Assembly (NCBI GenBank): GCA_964036155.1
Contig: OZ038422.1
Span: forward strand, 50,739,201-50,803,200
Reading direction: 5' to 3'
DNA length: 64,000 bases
DNA from: Diploscapter coronatus
Lineage: Eukaryota > Nematoda > Chromadorea > Rhabditida > Rhabditidae
In this document: in pieces, positions 11,101-22,246 of the stretch
How the letters are laid out: each line of letters opens with the position of its first letter
How positions within the stretch are numbered: position 1 is the stretch's first letter
Notes under the pieces: generated by a model
What the model was told of the DNA's origin: nothing
Database searches by the model: none
What the model saw: the letters and a program-made list of their open reading frames with translations, nothing else
Program-made: the position numbers and the translations under genes

Positions 11101-12608
11101 AAACGGGGGGCCTGGCGACGAGGATCAGGTTCGAATTCGGAGATCAGTTTGGGCTTATCTCTGAAAATCCTAGAATGGACCTGGAGGCAGAAACGACGGG
11201 GGTGGTCCAGGAAGGGGCTTTAATGGCGCACAGGTCTAGAATATTCCCCTGCAAGGCTCTTTCTAAAGTACTCTTCCAGAACGGCATTGATCAAAATGAC
11301 GATGAAGGGGGTAATCAGCAGCAGGGTGGTGGCGCTCAAGCGAGAAGGGCTGGTGGTGGTCGGGTTTGTGATTTTAGGGAGTTTTAAAGCTATCTAGACA
11401 AGGAAGGTAAACTGTCCAAGGTTTTTCATACCGAAGTGCACTTGTACGATAATCACTCAAAGTCATCGATATGACACTCGCACTCTGAGTGCACCGAGTC
11501 ACAGAGTACAGTCACTAGCACTTATCGAATGTGTCCCTTCAATTTTGGAAAACAAATCTTGCGAAAACTTATCTACATTTTTAGGGTGGCCGAAACGGTG
11601 GAGGCAACTTCGGCGGGAATGATGGAGGCTTCAACGGACAGGTACATGTTTTTTTTCAAATCTGGTAATCTAATCAAGCATTTTCAGGGCGGGTTCGGAG
11701 GTGGAATGCCTGGTAGCAACTTCGGTGGTGGGCAAGACGGAGGTCTGTCGATTTTCAATTTCTCCATACGCAGTGCACACTTTGGATATTCGAATTTGTG
11801 CACCATTTGTTTCGTCTCAAGTCATCGGTCATCGACAATATCATTTCAGGCGGATTCGATGGCCAAGGCAGAAATGGAGGCGGAAGAAGTGGAGGAGGAA
11901 GAAATGGAGGTGGAAGAAACGGAGGTGGAAGAAACGGAGGTGGAAGAAATGGCGGCGATTTCGGTGGTGGACAAGACGGAGGTCTGTTGACTTTCAATTT
12001 CTCCTAGCAGGATTTGAATTTAGGCTTTGGAGGCCAGGACAGCGGATTCGGTGGCCAAGGCAGAGGAGGCGGCGGAAGAAATGGAGGAGGAGGAAGAAAT
12101 GGTGGTTAGTTTTCAGAGTGGAACCAATCTATGTTCTATACTTTTTAGGAGGAGGATTCGGCGATAACGACAACAACGATCGTGGAAACGGCCGTGGGGG
12201 TGGTCGTAATGGAAATGGCCAAGGGGGTGAGATTTTCGGATATTTGGAAAGTTCGCATCTTCACAGTTTGGAAAAGAGGAATTCGGAATAGAGTTAGACG
12301 GGGTTTGATTTGAAATTTTCGAAATCATAGTCGAAGTCGAAATTTACAAAGTCAGAGTAGATATTCGTGCATCAAGGTGCTGCATTAAAGGAGATTCACG
12401 AAAGTGATAAAACAAAGTACTCTTCTATTGCACCTTTCATGCTATTCTTCAAGTTGCGAAATTTCCTATTTTCCCGATAACGATAGTTTCAAAACCTTTA
12501 TTTTCAGGCTGGAACGGTGGCGGCGGAAGGGGTTGGGGAGGTCCTAGAGGTCCCTGGGGATTTGGAAGAAATCGGTGGGGTTGGGGTCCGTTCCCGTGGG
12601 GAAAATAA
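8165..12608 (+). CDS. Secreted Gly/Gln/Arg-rich repetitive protein
   Basis: A signal peptide (MHLITIGLLVALISSQTFA) is followed by an almost entirely Gly, Gln, Asn, Arg, Asp-rich chain. Sixteen exons keep one frame throughout: 8165-8305, 8823-8990, 9035-9157, 9440-9499, 9623-9706, 9811-10284, 10332-10940, 11033-11128, 11174-11233, 11280-11363, 11585-11641, 11688-11742, 11850-11981, 12024-12104, 12149-12226, 12508-12608. This gives about 800 aa. Exons 6 and 7 carry the only non-repetitive parts: a segment with LGIPADPQAAGVGRDLT and one with the only two cysteines seen (DSCDPTQEVCN). Most junctions are CAG|G, a Gln-Gly boundary in phase 0; exons 12-16 switch to phase 1. The C-terminus is Trp/Pro-rich (WGWGPFPWGK). 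An AATAAA lies near 12881. It is probably an extracellular structural protein of eggshell, cuticle or a mucus-like coat; the family is not recognised. The exon 2 acceptor (TAAG) is weak. Confidence 0.75.
9158..9211 (+). other. Alternative early 3' end of glycine-rich gene
   Basis: If the donor after exon 3 (CAG|GTGAAT) is not used, the frame runs on as VNNDGDQGGDDHSFYDE and stops at 9209-9211. This makes a 161-aa short isoform with an acidic tail. A CATAAA near 9275 could serve as a weak poly(A) signal. The following exons have no start codon or signal peptide of their own, so a separate second gene is less likely. Confidence 0.45.
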
Positions 12609-12962
12609 TCACCTCGGAACTTATTTTGACCCATTTGTTGCTCAATTTTTAATCATGACATTTATATTTTAAGGGTTAACAACGATAACTAAACCTCCTC
12701 CATCACCTGTGCATGCGATGACGTTCAGCTCACTAATTTCACTAATTTATGCGATGTACGTGGTCTTTCAACGTGTTATACCTCATTCACAAAGCTATTA
12801 CCTTTCTTGCAAAGTCGACAACTCATTTGACCACGCCCATTGCAAATATATTGTTACGTTTTACATTTGATCAGGGTCAGAATAAATTTATTTGCCTTTA
12901 AAATTGCTGTTTATTTCAATGGTTCTTCGAAGTGAATGTTGTTGAGATGGCTGATCGAGTTG

Positions 12963-13067
12963 CTACGGATGGTACATGACGATACTGGATCCGATTTCGA
13001 TGGCTTCTGACATCGCGTAGCGATAGGTGAAGTCGGGCGTCGGGCCGAACTGATAGATTCTTGGCGC
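12963..13067 (-). CDS. Putative 3'-terminal exon of an unidentified minus-strand gene
   Basis: On the minus strand a CTTTTGCAG acceptor opens a 34-residue frame, APRIYQFGPTPDFTYRYAMS through EIGSSIVMYHP, and a TAG stop. An AATAAA (minus) lies about 50 nt beyond. The residue mix looks like real protein. No convincing upstream exon was found. It may belong to a short gene downstream of the cystine-knot gene, or be spurious. The family is not recognised. Confidence 0.3.
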   Translation of the reverse strand, partial: APRIYQFGPTPDFTYRYAMSEAIEIGSSIVMYHP

Positions 13068-13178
13068 CTGCAAAAGTGAATTTCATTTTTGGTGGATGAG
13101 AAAGATGTGTGAAAATTTTTAAATTGTGAAATGGCAAAATAAATAGCTAGTTTTAGGACGGAAGAAAATTTTTTTCAG

Positions 13179-13454
13179 AAAAAAGGCGCCAACGAGAAAT
13201 CGCTCAGAGAAAAACTAGAGAAAAGAAGGAAAGAGAGGCAGCGGATAACCACGAAAGGCGGCAACCAGAGGAAGATCCAGAAGAGGTTAAAAAGCTTCGT
13301 GAAACTTAAAAGATTAACTTGAAATTTTCAGATGAAACGGAAGCTCCACGAGCTGATGAAGGACGTAGGACGGACAGCGAGAAACAAGTCAAAACTCCTC
13401 CGTTTCGCCTTCCTCATCCTGCCTTCAGAATCCCAAAGAAAATTTTATCAGTAA
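13179..13454 (+). CDS. Putative exon pair, Lys/Arg/Glu-rich tail
   Basis: Two plus-strand exons, 13179-13285 and 13332-13454, each follow a strong T-rich CAG acceptor and are joined by a 46-nt intron. They encode a highly charged segment (REIAQRKTREKKEREAADN) and then MKRKLHELMKDVGR to a stop, with AATAAA at 13490-13495. No 5' exon or start was found. This could be a gene remnant or a misread. It lies between minus-strand exons, which makes either call uncertain. Confidence 0.3.
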
Positions 13455-13612
13455 AATAACATACGCATATTTTCATACTTGAACGAGAAAATAAATTTTT
13501 GGCAAAAAATTGTATTCGCTGATTTAAAAATGAGGTATCAATTCAATATGTTCTGCACTAGCAAAAAATCCACGAAAATAACTTTATTTTTGACTTGAAA
13601 TATGGAAGATTA

Positions 13613-14379
13613 TTATTCGCCGGGTTTGCCGAACTCCTGAGCTTCGATCTTGGAGATTGATGTGCACATGCATTCCTCGCCATAGGGAATCTCGACGTAC
13701 CGGATCGATTCTGGAGCACCATCGTCGCAGTCCGTGAGGGTGTAGTTCTGAATTCGGAATTTCATTAAAAACTCCGTCGTGAAATAAGTCATTTCACTTT
13801 TTAACTTCTATACGATTTCTAAATTTCAAGACCAAATTTACAAGATGACTCATTATGGACAATCTGTCTAACATTTTTTCACTTTATTATCTTAGCGTCC
13901 ATATAAATAGACTGTTTCTTATTATTTTCTCACTTTTTTTCTCTTCATGGAGCCCCATGCGATTCAGCTGAATTCACTCTTTCCCAATCAATTAAAACCC
14001 ATTAAAATTAAAATTTCACCTTCATTTTTATGGACACCAATGCGCAAGCAACCGTCTCCTGGCGTCTATGCGGGAAGGTGTGAATGCCACTCTAAAAATG
14101 GTTGCTTCTTCAAGAAAAAGTTGAATTTCTGACCTCGGACGTCTTGCAGTATCCTCTGCACATAGGCAATTCGAGGAAGGCTTTGCATTTTTTCCCCTTC
14201 GCCTCTTTGATGATTGGGTAGAACCCCGGGATACGCTGGTAAGATAGCTCGCATTCTCCGGCGCTGCTTGGAGCCGGATGGACCTCCTGAAATTTTTGAA
14301 AAAATTTTTTCTCAGAATTCAAAAACTAACTAACCAATATTATCAGGAAGAACAAAAATACGAAAAGGGCCGAGTTCAT
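13613..14379 (-). CDS. gplb-1: Cystine-knot glycoprotein hormone beta-like subunit (GPB5/thyrostimulin-type)
   Basis: Four phase-0 exons, 14379-14335, 14286-14134, 14091-14020 and 13747-13613, give a complete 134-aa precursor. The first exon is the signal peptide (MNSALFVFLFFLIIL). The mature part shows the cystine-knot spacing: a first Cys in GECELSYQRIP, then LELPMCRGYCKTSE (the C-x-G-x-C core), a single Cys in QETVACALVS, then NYTLTDCDDG and GEECMC. Having a single rather than a double Cys in the third segment favours a beta (GPB5) over an alpha (GPA2) subunit. NYT is a potential N-glycosylation site. In animals GPB5 pairs with GPA2 and acts on an LGR-type receptor; the C. elegans counterpart is gplb-1. 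AATAAA (minus) is at 13583-13588. The gene starts 157 bp after the CUB-like gene on the same strand. Confidence 0.8.
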
Positions 14380-14536
14380 CGCGTGATGAGTGAGAAAAAC
14401 ACTCATGAAGAGCAAAAACCCCGAAATCGCGAAGAAATCGGGATAAAATTGAGAACACATGTTTCGGAGAAGAAAACCACGAGAAATTGATTGACTCAAC
14501 TTTCATACAACTGGAGGCAAAAAATTCCAAAATTTA

Positions 14537-17026
14537 TTACAAATTAAACAAAAACGAGATAAAAATCGAGAAATAAATTATGAGATCGTTGGATTTTCGA
14601 GTGGAACTGATTTGCTGCATTGAAAATCGCATTCGGAAATCTTTATAATTCGCGTCAGTCATATCCTTCAAGTCTACTGCCAGCATATAGCCGTTGGCAG
14701 AGAAAGTTCTTCCCTTCAAATCCCCGGTGAACCTAAAAAAACTCAGATTTCAAGAAAAAACCTTCAAACTAACGTTTCAGCTGAATAATCCTGCGGTGAT
14801 CTTGAAACGAATACGCTCAAAGTCTCGTTAGGATTTGTGATGTTTCCTCCGTAAAATGCCAAATTGAATTTATACATCGGTCTTGGATCAGGACCTAATT
14901 AATTAAGGTAATTATGCCTATTTAATTGATCAACTAAGGCTAATTACCCGGAGATGCGGCGAAAAGATGTGCTCCAGCTAATGGTTGAATATAAGTTGGG
15001 TCATTATTGATATAGGACGTCAGGATTCCTGTCCTTCCGTCAAAGGGCATAAAGTAATTAGCTAAGATAATTAGGACAGTTAAATAGGCAATTACATCTA
15101 ATTAGCTGGCTTAGTTACCTCTACTTGCATCACCCAAAAGAGTGAAATTCGCAGTTCCTTTGTCCAAGATGTAGCTTTTGATACGAGCAAAGATTTCTTG
15201 AGGCAGTGCTGTCTTTGCGGTTGTAGAACTAGATTTTGGAATAGAATAAAATCTTTAGATAAAGATTTTGTCATACTTGTATAGAGCCAAATGATTAGTC
15301 CCATAAGTCTTGGTAGGAGTCGTAGAAACTACTTGGAGAGTGGCTGTCTAAAGTATTATCATTTTATTGATTGAATTGTAGAGATTTAAAATTTCAGTAA
15401 AATAAAAGTCTACAGTACTAGATGAAGAAAAGGACACTATCTAAGAAATGTTCTGTAACCTACTTTGTCTGGAATGTTATTTTCATTGAATATTTATCTT
15501 CACAATAAAAGGGTAAAGTAATTAATTTGTGAAGAATTTTCACATGATGAGGTAAAATTCGAAACGCACATTATCTGAGAATTGTAAATTCGTGAGATAT
15601 TCCGGATCGTTTCCGCAGTATGTCGAGAAGACTGCTTTCCCGTCTGTAGCGTCGAGGATGACGTGAACGTCTTCATTTGTGTGCCAGAGACCGTCATAAT
15701 AACTGATATCAACAACATCTAAATAACTCAATTGCAATTAAAAATTGTTCTATGTAAGAGGAAGCTCCTAAATGCGTCGATCTAAAAATCTCCTCCAATG
15801 CTAAGTATTAATAAAGTTCTTCTTTCTATAAATTTAGGAATGGAACAAATTTTCAGTGTCGGATTTTTAAAACCAAACTTCTTACTTTCAGTCGAATGAA
15901 TCAGAATATAGGCGTCATTAGCCACCTCCAACACTTTGTAGATCGTCAGATACTCTTGAGTCGTTCGGATCATTTTGCTATAGACCCAAGATTCATATCC
16001 GCTAAAATGAATGCTATTTAAGTCGCTCTTTTGGCGTATTACGTTGTTATGAAAGGCGACGTCGTGTCTGGGCCATCGAAGAAGAAAAAGGATTGAAGTC
16101 TTTGTTGGTTGAAAGGCACGTTATATGGAAGAACGCTAACAGATAGCTGGAAATTTTATTAAAACCAAATCTAGGTAGACTTTCGTTTAAAGTGAGAAAT
16201 TTTAGAATTGAGAGCACGCAAAATAATTTTAAGAAAAGTGATACATTGGGGGTACATGACAATATTTTCGTGAAAAATTGACTTAGAGGGAGTAAGATAT
16301 GAGAATCTGGCTTAAGATGTGTTAAAACCTACCGTCTCATTTGGCGCCGTCATAACCAAAAATGGTTGTGTATGAAGAAAAACATCCGGCATCAATAAAG
16401 CTTCCTGACTAGACGTTATATTCTTGTACGGGTACTGAGTGTGGTTCACTAAAATTACCCCTTTTTCTAATTACTTCGCTTATCACACTTTTAGCCCATT
16501 CGATTTCAACGTACAAGTTTCCGGTTGTATTCTTCCCTGTAACTAGTCGAAATGCTCCACTTGTAGGAGCTAGCCATGTATGAAAGTCAAGTTTTTCACT
16601 TGTGTACCTAAAGTGGCATAAAATATTGCACCGTTTATGGGAGCAACGGTTACAGTGTGGCCACGCCAGCTATAGAGGTTGAAAATGTATCCAACGAGTC
16701 TAGTTTTCCCTTGACTTTTAAAGTCGCGAAGTACCCGACTTTTACCTCTACCTGAACTTATTAAAACTTTAATTTTAAGTAACCTATAATATTGAGCATA
16801 CATTGAATTTGCAATTCAAGCCGCCTTGATAGGGTTTCGGTTTACAATCGGCTAAAATGCAGGCGTTATTTGGCAACACATAAGATTTAGTGCCCTGTGT
16901 TATATTTGTATTTTGGCAACCTTAACAAGATAATTTTATAAAAGTTATATTAAAATACCTACTCCAACTTTGAGCGCTAATAAACGGGAATATTAAAAAT
17001 AGCAGGGAAATTGAACATTTCGTCAT
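14537..17026 (-). CDS. Secreted or GPI-anchored CUB-like domain protein
   Basis: Thirteen exons on the minus strand: 17026-16963, 16920-16802, 16751-16654, 16607-16489, 16448-16333, 16146-16043, 16001-15886, 15718-15570, 15347-15277, 15228-15119, 15061-14948, 14894-14774, 14732-14537. All phases close, giving about 498 aa. The order is signal peptide (MTKCSISLLFLIFPFISA), a first CUB-like module (NCKFNVEVKVGYFATLKV to TGNLYVEIEWAK), a middle segment, and a second CUB-like module around CGNDPEYLT and TATLQVVS. The C-terminus is hydrophobic after a polar spacer and could be a GPI signal. The overall plan is that of nematode CUB-like (PF02408) proteins, many of which respond to infection or stress. 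Introns are as short as 40 and 46 nt. The donor ending the 15570 exon is the least certain. The stop codon overlaps an AATAAA (minus). Confidence 0.75.
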
Positions 17027-17109
17027 TTTGAGACAGATAATGCAATATTTTCAGCTTATCAATGATTCGATAGGAGCCAGGAAACGGCAAAGACTATTCC
17101 TGCAGGACG

Positions 17110-17118
17110 CTTTTTATA
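17110..17118 (-). promoter_or_regulatory. TATA box of CUB-like gene
   Basis: TATAAAAAG on the minus strand, about 85 bp upstream of the ATG at 17026. The spacing fits a short 5' leader. Confidence 0.5.
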
Positions 17119-18364
17119 CGATTCAAATCAGACACTTTGATATCGCAAACACTCCACGAAAGGCGTAAATTTATTGAGAAATTCCAAGGAAAACTCATAC
17201 CTGCATTCTAATCCAGGCTTGATCAATGATTTGCAATTTCAATCGAAAGATTTAGATGATTTAATGTTGGTGCGTCGAGTTAAAATATCACCAAGTACAG
17301 AGCGTCTGATTATAATTAATCATTGCAGACTTTAAGATGAACCATAAGAATCAAACTATAACTGTGGTCATTAATTGTTCGATTTTATTCAACGAAATTT
17401 TAAAAATAAAGCAAGAATATTCAAATTGTATTCATATAAAAATAAATGCCTGAATAGACTGTATTACGTATTTTGCATATTATTGTAGCTATTATATTTA
17501 TCCGAACTTTTAAAACAAAATTTTTATATGACTATTAAAAATCACACAATTAGTCTAGGCCGCGTCACTAAATTCATTAATACAATTTTCCTGAAAAAGG
17601 ATGTATCCTCGAAGTTTGTGCTAAATCGCATCTTTTTTCATCGTTTTTGAATTTTCAGTGTCGATTTTCCTAATTTTCTCTGGTCAGAAAACTTGCCCAT
17701 TTTCCTCATTCAGCGATTTTATTTATAATTATTTTTCTCTATCCTATTGTTCTTTGTCATCCCTCGATAAAGAGATGACCTCCTCCTCTACCGTGCCTCT
17801 AAAACTTGATCTTTCTCACTGGATAAAGCAGAACACGACTGCTGTTATTTTTGTCTCATTCTTAGAGATAAAATAAATCTTCAAATGATTCGACTAAGGA
17901 CTCAAGTCAACTGCATGGACTGAAAATAGTGCATTCGCTAGCACCCGAGAAATCAACCGGCAGAAATTCATATCTTCTTTTTTCCGTATCTACATAAAGT
18001 TAATGAAGCTTACAAAATTCGACTGAAAACAGTTTTTTTCTCATATCTTAACTCTCAAAATTGATTATTCTTTTCCTATATGAGTTCTGAATTAAAAACC
18101 TCAGCTCAGAATGAGCCTAATGGGATATTTTATCTTTACTCTTCAAAGGAGCAAATATATTCTATACATAATTACATAGATTTTCAGGATATTTATATTT
18201 GCATTGAGCTTAGCTATTTCGCTATTCAGGACTATTGAAACTCCAGTGTCTCATTGTGCTATAAGGAATTATCAACAGAGGAAATAGCTATCGCGGTTTT
18301 TATAATTGTATTACTTCGAAACATATATCGTTTATAAATTAATATCGTTTCCCTGATCGAATTT
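17119..18364. other. Intergenic region
   Basis: This lies between the divergent CUB-like and chemoreceptor genes. A 72-aa ORF at 17658-17876 has no recognisable features. No RNA gene or repeat is seen. Confidence 0.45.
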
Positions 18365-20898
18365 ATGATAAGCGACATGTCGTTAGTTACCGCAGCTTTT
18401 CATGCTGATAACTCCATAAATTTACTCGCCGATATGCGATTCTACTTCTTCAGTTTCAAAGGTAAATTAGTTTTTTAAGATTAAGAGTGGAAAATCACAC
18501 AAAGTGACGTTTTCTTCCAGGATTGGCTTAAAATTTTCATGCTTCGTTTAATAAAATAAATGTTGTTAGCATTTCAACCATTTTATTGCTCCTTCTGAAA
18601 TTCGCAAAAAAATGCCATATCACCGTAGTCTAGCTTATACTTGACTCTCTTCATTGGTAAATAATTATTTTACAAACGCGAAACTTAGTTTCTTCTCGCA
18701 TGAAACATTACATATTCCATTACTTAAAGCCCTAAATTTAACTAATATTTAAATATATCTTCTTTGCACATGATCATTTTCGTGAGAACCTAAATTCATA
18801 TTGTATCCAAGAAATCTAGGGAAAAACGGTCCATTCCTAAGACATAGATTTTGAGTCTGCGAGTTTGCAGGCGCTTCGTCGCATGCCCTGGTGGTGGCCA
18901 CGAGCTGCCAACGGAGAAATGGAGTCTGATTATCCCGAGATGAACCCATTTTCCGATCTAAACCGATTTTGCTCGTCAGGTAAGATACGGTGGCTGTTAA
19001 AGTTTAGAATAACTATAATCATAAATGCAACCTGGTAAATCCGGTTATCGTGGACCAATTCGAAGAAGATTTTTTTTTTCGAAATTGTTTAATTAGCGAC
19101 ATAATATTAACGAGGAACCAAAAATTGAACCAGTTTTTGTTTCAAAAAGTGAACAGAGCGTGCGGACTCTAATTTGACTAAAGAATTAATAACCACGAAA
19201 GTTATAAATAAAAGAGCGCTTTCAATGAATTAGAAATTAGGTATTTGATGAATGCTAAATCCACAGTTTGAGGGGCTAATTATTATAATTTCAGGTTGGA
19301 ATCAAGCTATAACTATTCTGTGTACCATAGCCTATTCTATAATCGTTACTTTATTCATATTCTCAGCGCATTTTCATTTGAAACGGGGTCAAGCTTTCCA
19401 TCCGTTCTTCACGTAAAACAGCTATTATTTCAAAATTTTTAACTTTATTTATTTTAGAATCCTATTCTTTCTTATTCTATTAACTTATATTTTGAGCGAT
19501 ACTACAAGTATTATTTGCTATATTCTATTTTTATTCGGTATGGAAGAAACTGCATTTTACGCTGCGATATTTCAAGCGTTCGACATATTTTATATCTACG
19601 CTTCACCTCTGGGTACGAACATGTTTTTCAAAAATATTTAAAATCGTATTTTCAGTGATTATGAGTATATTGGAACGGCTTGCCGCTACTTTGCTTGCTC
19701 ATAAATACGAGCACTCTCGGTATTGGCTGATATTCATGTCAGGACAGATTTTAAGCGTAATCATCGTTATTCTCGTACTTGAAAATTAAATATCGATTTT
19801 TCAGTGTTTGATCGTCGCAATGCACATTTATCTTCAGAATACTTGTAAATTTCATAATTTAACCTATTTTGACAGATTAATATTCCAGATTCAGATCTTA
19901 GCGAGACGATTTTGATATTTTGTTCGTTGATGATAGCCGGAGTACGAAATATCATTAACATTAATAGATTTTCAATATTTATTTAAAATATTTAGTTTTT
20001 AATGTTGTTATTATTCATCAATCGGAAGTTGACGTTGAAGTCGCGGTGTAAATACGTCCTAACACATCGGTATCAATTAACCGAGAATGTTAAGTCATTA
20101 AGGTAATTTACTTAGCGTCAGAGATGTTTGCGGTGTGCCGAAATAGTTGACGAGAGAAATGGAAAAGAGCAAGAGAGTGCATCACCTCCCGCGGGTAGAG
20201 AAAAAGAAAAGGGAGAAACAGTTGTTGTGCACCGCAAATATGTAGTTCTGATTATCATATATTTCTAGCCTGAACCTTTAGAATTCTAACTCCTCTTGTC
20301 ATATTAGATAGTGCGATTTCTATCGTTGATATGCTAGGTATTTTGGTGTTTCAGGTATTCCTATACCTGAAGTACCTATTTTTAGATTCAAATTAAGGTA
20401 TCCGATCAGTTTTCCCAGGATGTATGCGTGCAATCTTGGTATTACTTGCCGTCATTCGTCGTAATTCGATTGGTATTGTGATATGTCAGCTTAAAATTAG
20501 TGAATATCTTAATTGAGTTATCCCTTTCGCTGGAAATGTTGATTCCATTTTTCATCATTCGGCAATATGACACTGCGATGAAGGCGATTACGAAATATGT
20601 GCCTCAAAGAAAGAAAACGACGCCAGGGATGCATGGAGGCTTGAACAAGGTACATGCTTTAAATTTGAATCAAATGTTTTAAAATGATACATTATAAAAC
20701 TAGCACCATAATACGTCTTTCGAGGAGGGAAAAATGAATAATAACTTAATAGCTCCTAATTTAGGCTTTAAGATATCTTTAGAAATTTATTCCTTAAAAT
20801 TCCAGATCCAAAACGTCTTGGGCATAGACATTATGGGCTTGGACAAAGAACATGATTATTTCAATACTCTTCAGCAAGTTTGGATGAAGAAATTTTAG
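18365..20898 (+). CDS. Nematode seven-transmembrane chemoreceptor-like protein (Sre-like)
   Basis: Ten exons in consistent phase: 18365-18461, 19295-19412, 19458-19612, 19656-19756, 19805-19844, 19889-19941, 19996-20102, 20282-20371, 20490-20649, 20806-20898, about 337 aa. Seven hydrophobic segments can be traced. TM3 is followed by SILERLAATLLAHKYEHSRY, TM5 by INRKLTLKSR, and the third inner loop contains HRYQLTENVKSL. This combination is typical of Sre/Srb-type serpentine receptors. TM6 comes from the 20282 exon (LGILVFQVFLYL) and TM7 from the next one (EMLIPFFIIRQYD). The C-terminal tail is polar. Such receptors act at the plasma membrane, mostly in sensory neurons; no ligand can be inferred. 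The large first intron and the 20371-20490 junction are the weakest points. Confidence 0.65.
20127..20238. repeat. Short inverted-repeat element in receptor intron
   Basis: TTTGCGGTG at 20127-20135 is matched by its reverse complement at 20230-20238. A/G-rich sequence lies between. It sits inside the intron 20103-20281. It may be a small MITE relic. Confidence 0.35.
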
Positions 20899-21382
20899 GA
20901 CCGCAACTTTGAAATAGAAGGCCCCGACTTATAATTTTAAGGTGCTTCTAAACAGCCTTCTTCGATATCCCATTTTTCTACCTCAAAAATTATGTCATTC
21001 TCGCAATTCGAATCAATGTAACGAACATCATGCTAGTTTTTCCAACGATTTAGCAGAAATTCCCTCGAGCCACATTTCCATGGCAACCCCACAAGGAGCC
21101 CCCGATCTTTCACACAGATTTCTTAATTTTTTCATGACTCAAATTTGCCAGACGGTTATAAAATTGTGTTTCAAGATATGGAAAATACAAAGATGGAATA
21201 AACATTTTACATTTTAAAATAAAAAAATACTTTGATTTTTAATGGGTTGTTCTAACTCAATTTTTCAAAATGAGAACAATACTGTGTCTTCAAAACTGCA
21301 AAATATGGTAAAAAATAAGCTTTATTTAAGAAATACATATATTTTTTTTAAGAACTATGAGCTGACGTTGACTAACCCAGAC
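20899..21382. other. Spacer between convergent genes
   Basis: AATAAA motifs near 21196 and 21218 could end the receptor message. A 91-aa ORF at 20942-21217 has no recognisable feature. Confidence 0.4.
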
Positions 21383-21779
21383 TTATTTTTGGATTGAAAA
21401 TTTGTTCTTAAATTTCGATTCTGTGAATCGGTCATAGACACGACGATAATGGGCGTAGTTTTCGAAGGCGGAATGGATTTTCGTTTTCTCTGCAAGAATA
21501 AATTTAACAAATAGACAAAAATTAAATTCGCTTACTTTGTCGTTCTTGAAGCACAGTAGATTTATCATGATTTGAGCAATTTTTAAAATTAGTAGATACT
21601 GAATACAGACTTAAGGATCAATTTTTAATATGCCGGCTGTACGATTTAGATCTTAGAAATAACAAAATTTCGGCTGTTTTGCAATTCTTCAATAATTAGT
21701 CTGAAGTCTCGTGAATTATCTGGCGAGTGGCAGATGCAAATGGTAACTTTCGTATGTTGACACCACCGCGGAAATGTTG
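21383..21779 (-). CDS. Unrecognised minus-strand gene, 3' part only
   Basis: Three exons can be joined on the minus strand: 21779-21664, 21598-21536 and 21487-21383. The joined frame begins near TFPRWCQHTKVTICICHSPD, passes a hydrophobic stretch (YLLILKIAQIMINLLC), and ends with a basic/aromatic helix-like tail (ENYAHYRRVYDRFTESKF). The last acceptor must be the second AG of a GCAGAG to stay in frame. No start or 5' exon was identified upstream (to about 22.1 kb). It may be a degraded gene. The family is not recognised. Confidence 0.3.
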
Positions 21780-22246
21780 CTATGGGCTTTAGGTTAAAAC
21801 AGGAAATTATTAGGCTCCCAAAAATTACAAGTGAAAAATAGCTTTGAAAGAAGATTTTCGTTCGCTAAACTGTAATGAGGATGAACAATGCTCATACCTG
21901 TAGAGGACTCAAGTCTGGCTTGATCATAAATTTTTGAATCTGACCTAAATACTTTTGAGGTTTGATAGCTATATCTGTGCCTTTGAAATTTCAAAAAATC
22001 ATACCTCGCGCTTCCTTCTGGATTGGAAATTAGAATACATCAAAAAGACGATTGAAAAATGGCCTGAAATTCGAAATTCTTAAAATTTCGTCGAAACGAA
22101 AAACTCCTCATTGACCACATTCGACTTACCGATTGAGATGGAGCAGACGGTCGTCCCTAACGCACGGACGTCGAGCAACAAAGAGTTTGAGATGAGACCT
22201 GCAAAATTTCGAACCCTCCCCTAGGAAGTTTGGGAAAATTCTAAGC

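Noticed and set aside
16607..16751. Apparent frameshift inside the first CUB-like module
   Set aside because: A second frame looks protein-like up to the next exon, but a 46-nt intron (16608-16653) with normal GT-AG ends restores a single frame, so no indel is needed.
20103..20489. Missing sixth transmembrane segment in the chemoreceptor, suggesting a pseudogene
   Set aside because: An exon at 20282-20371 in the correct phase supplies the segment.
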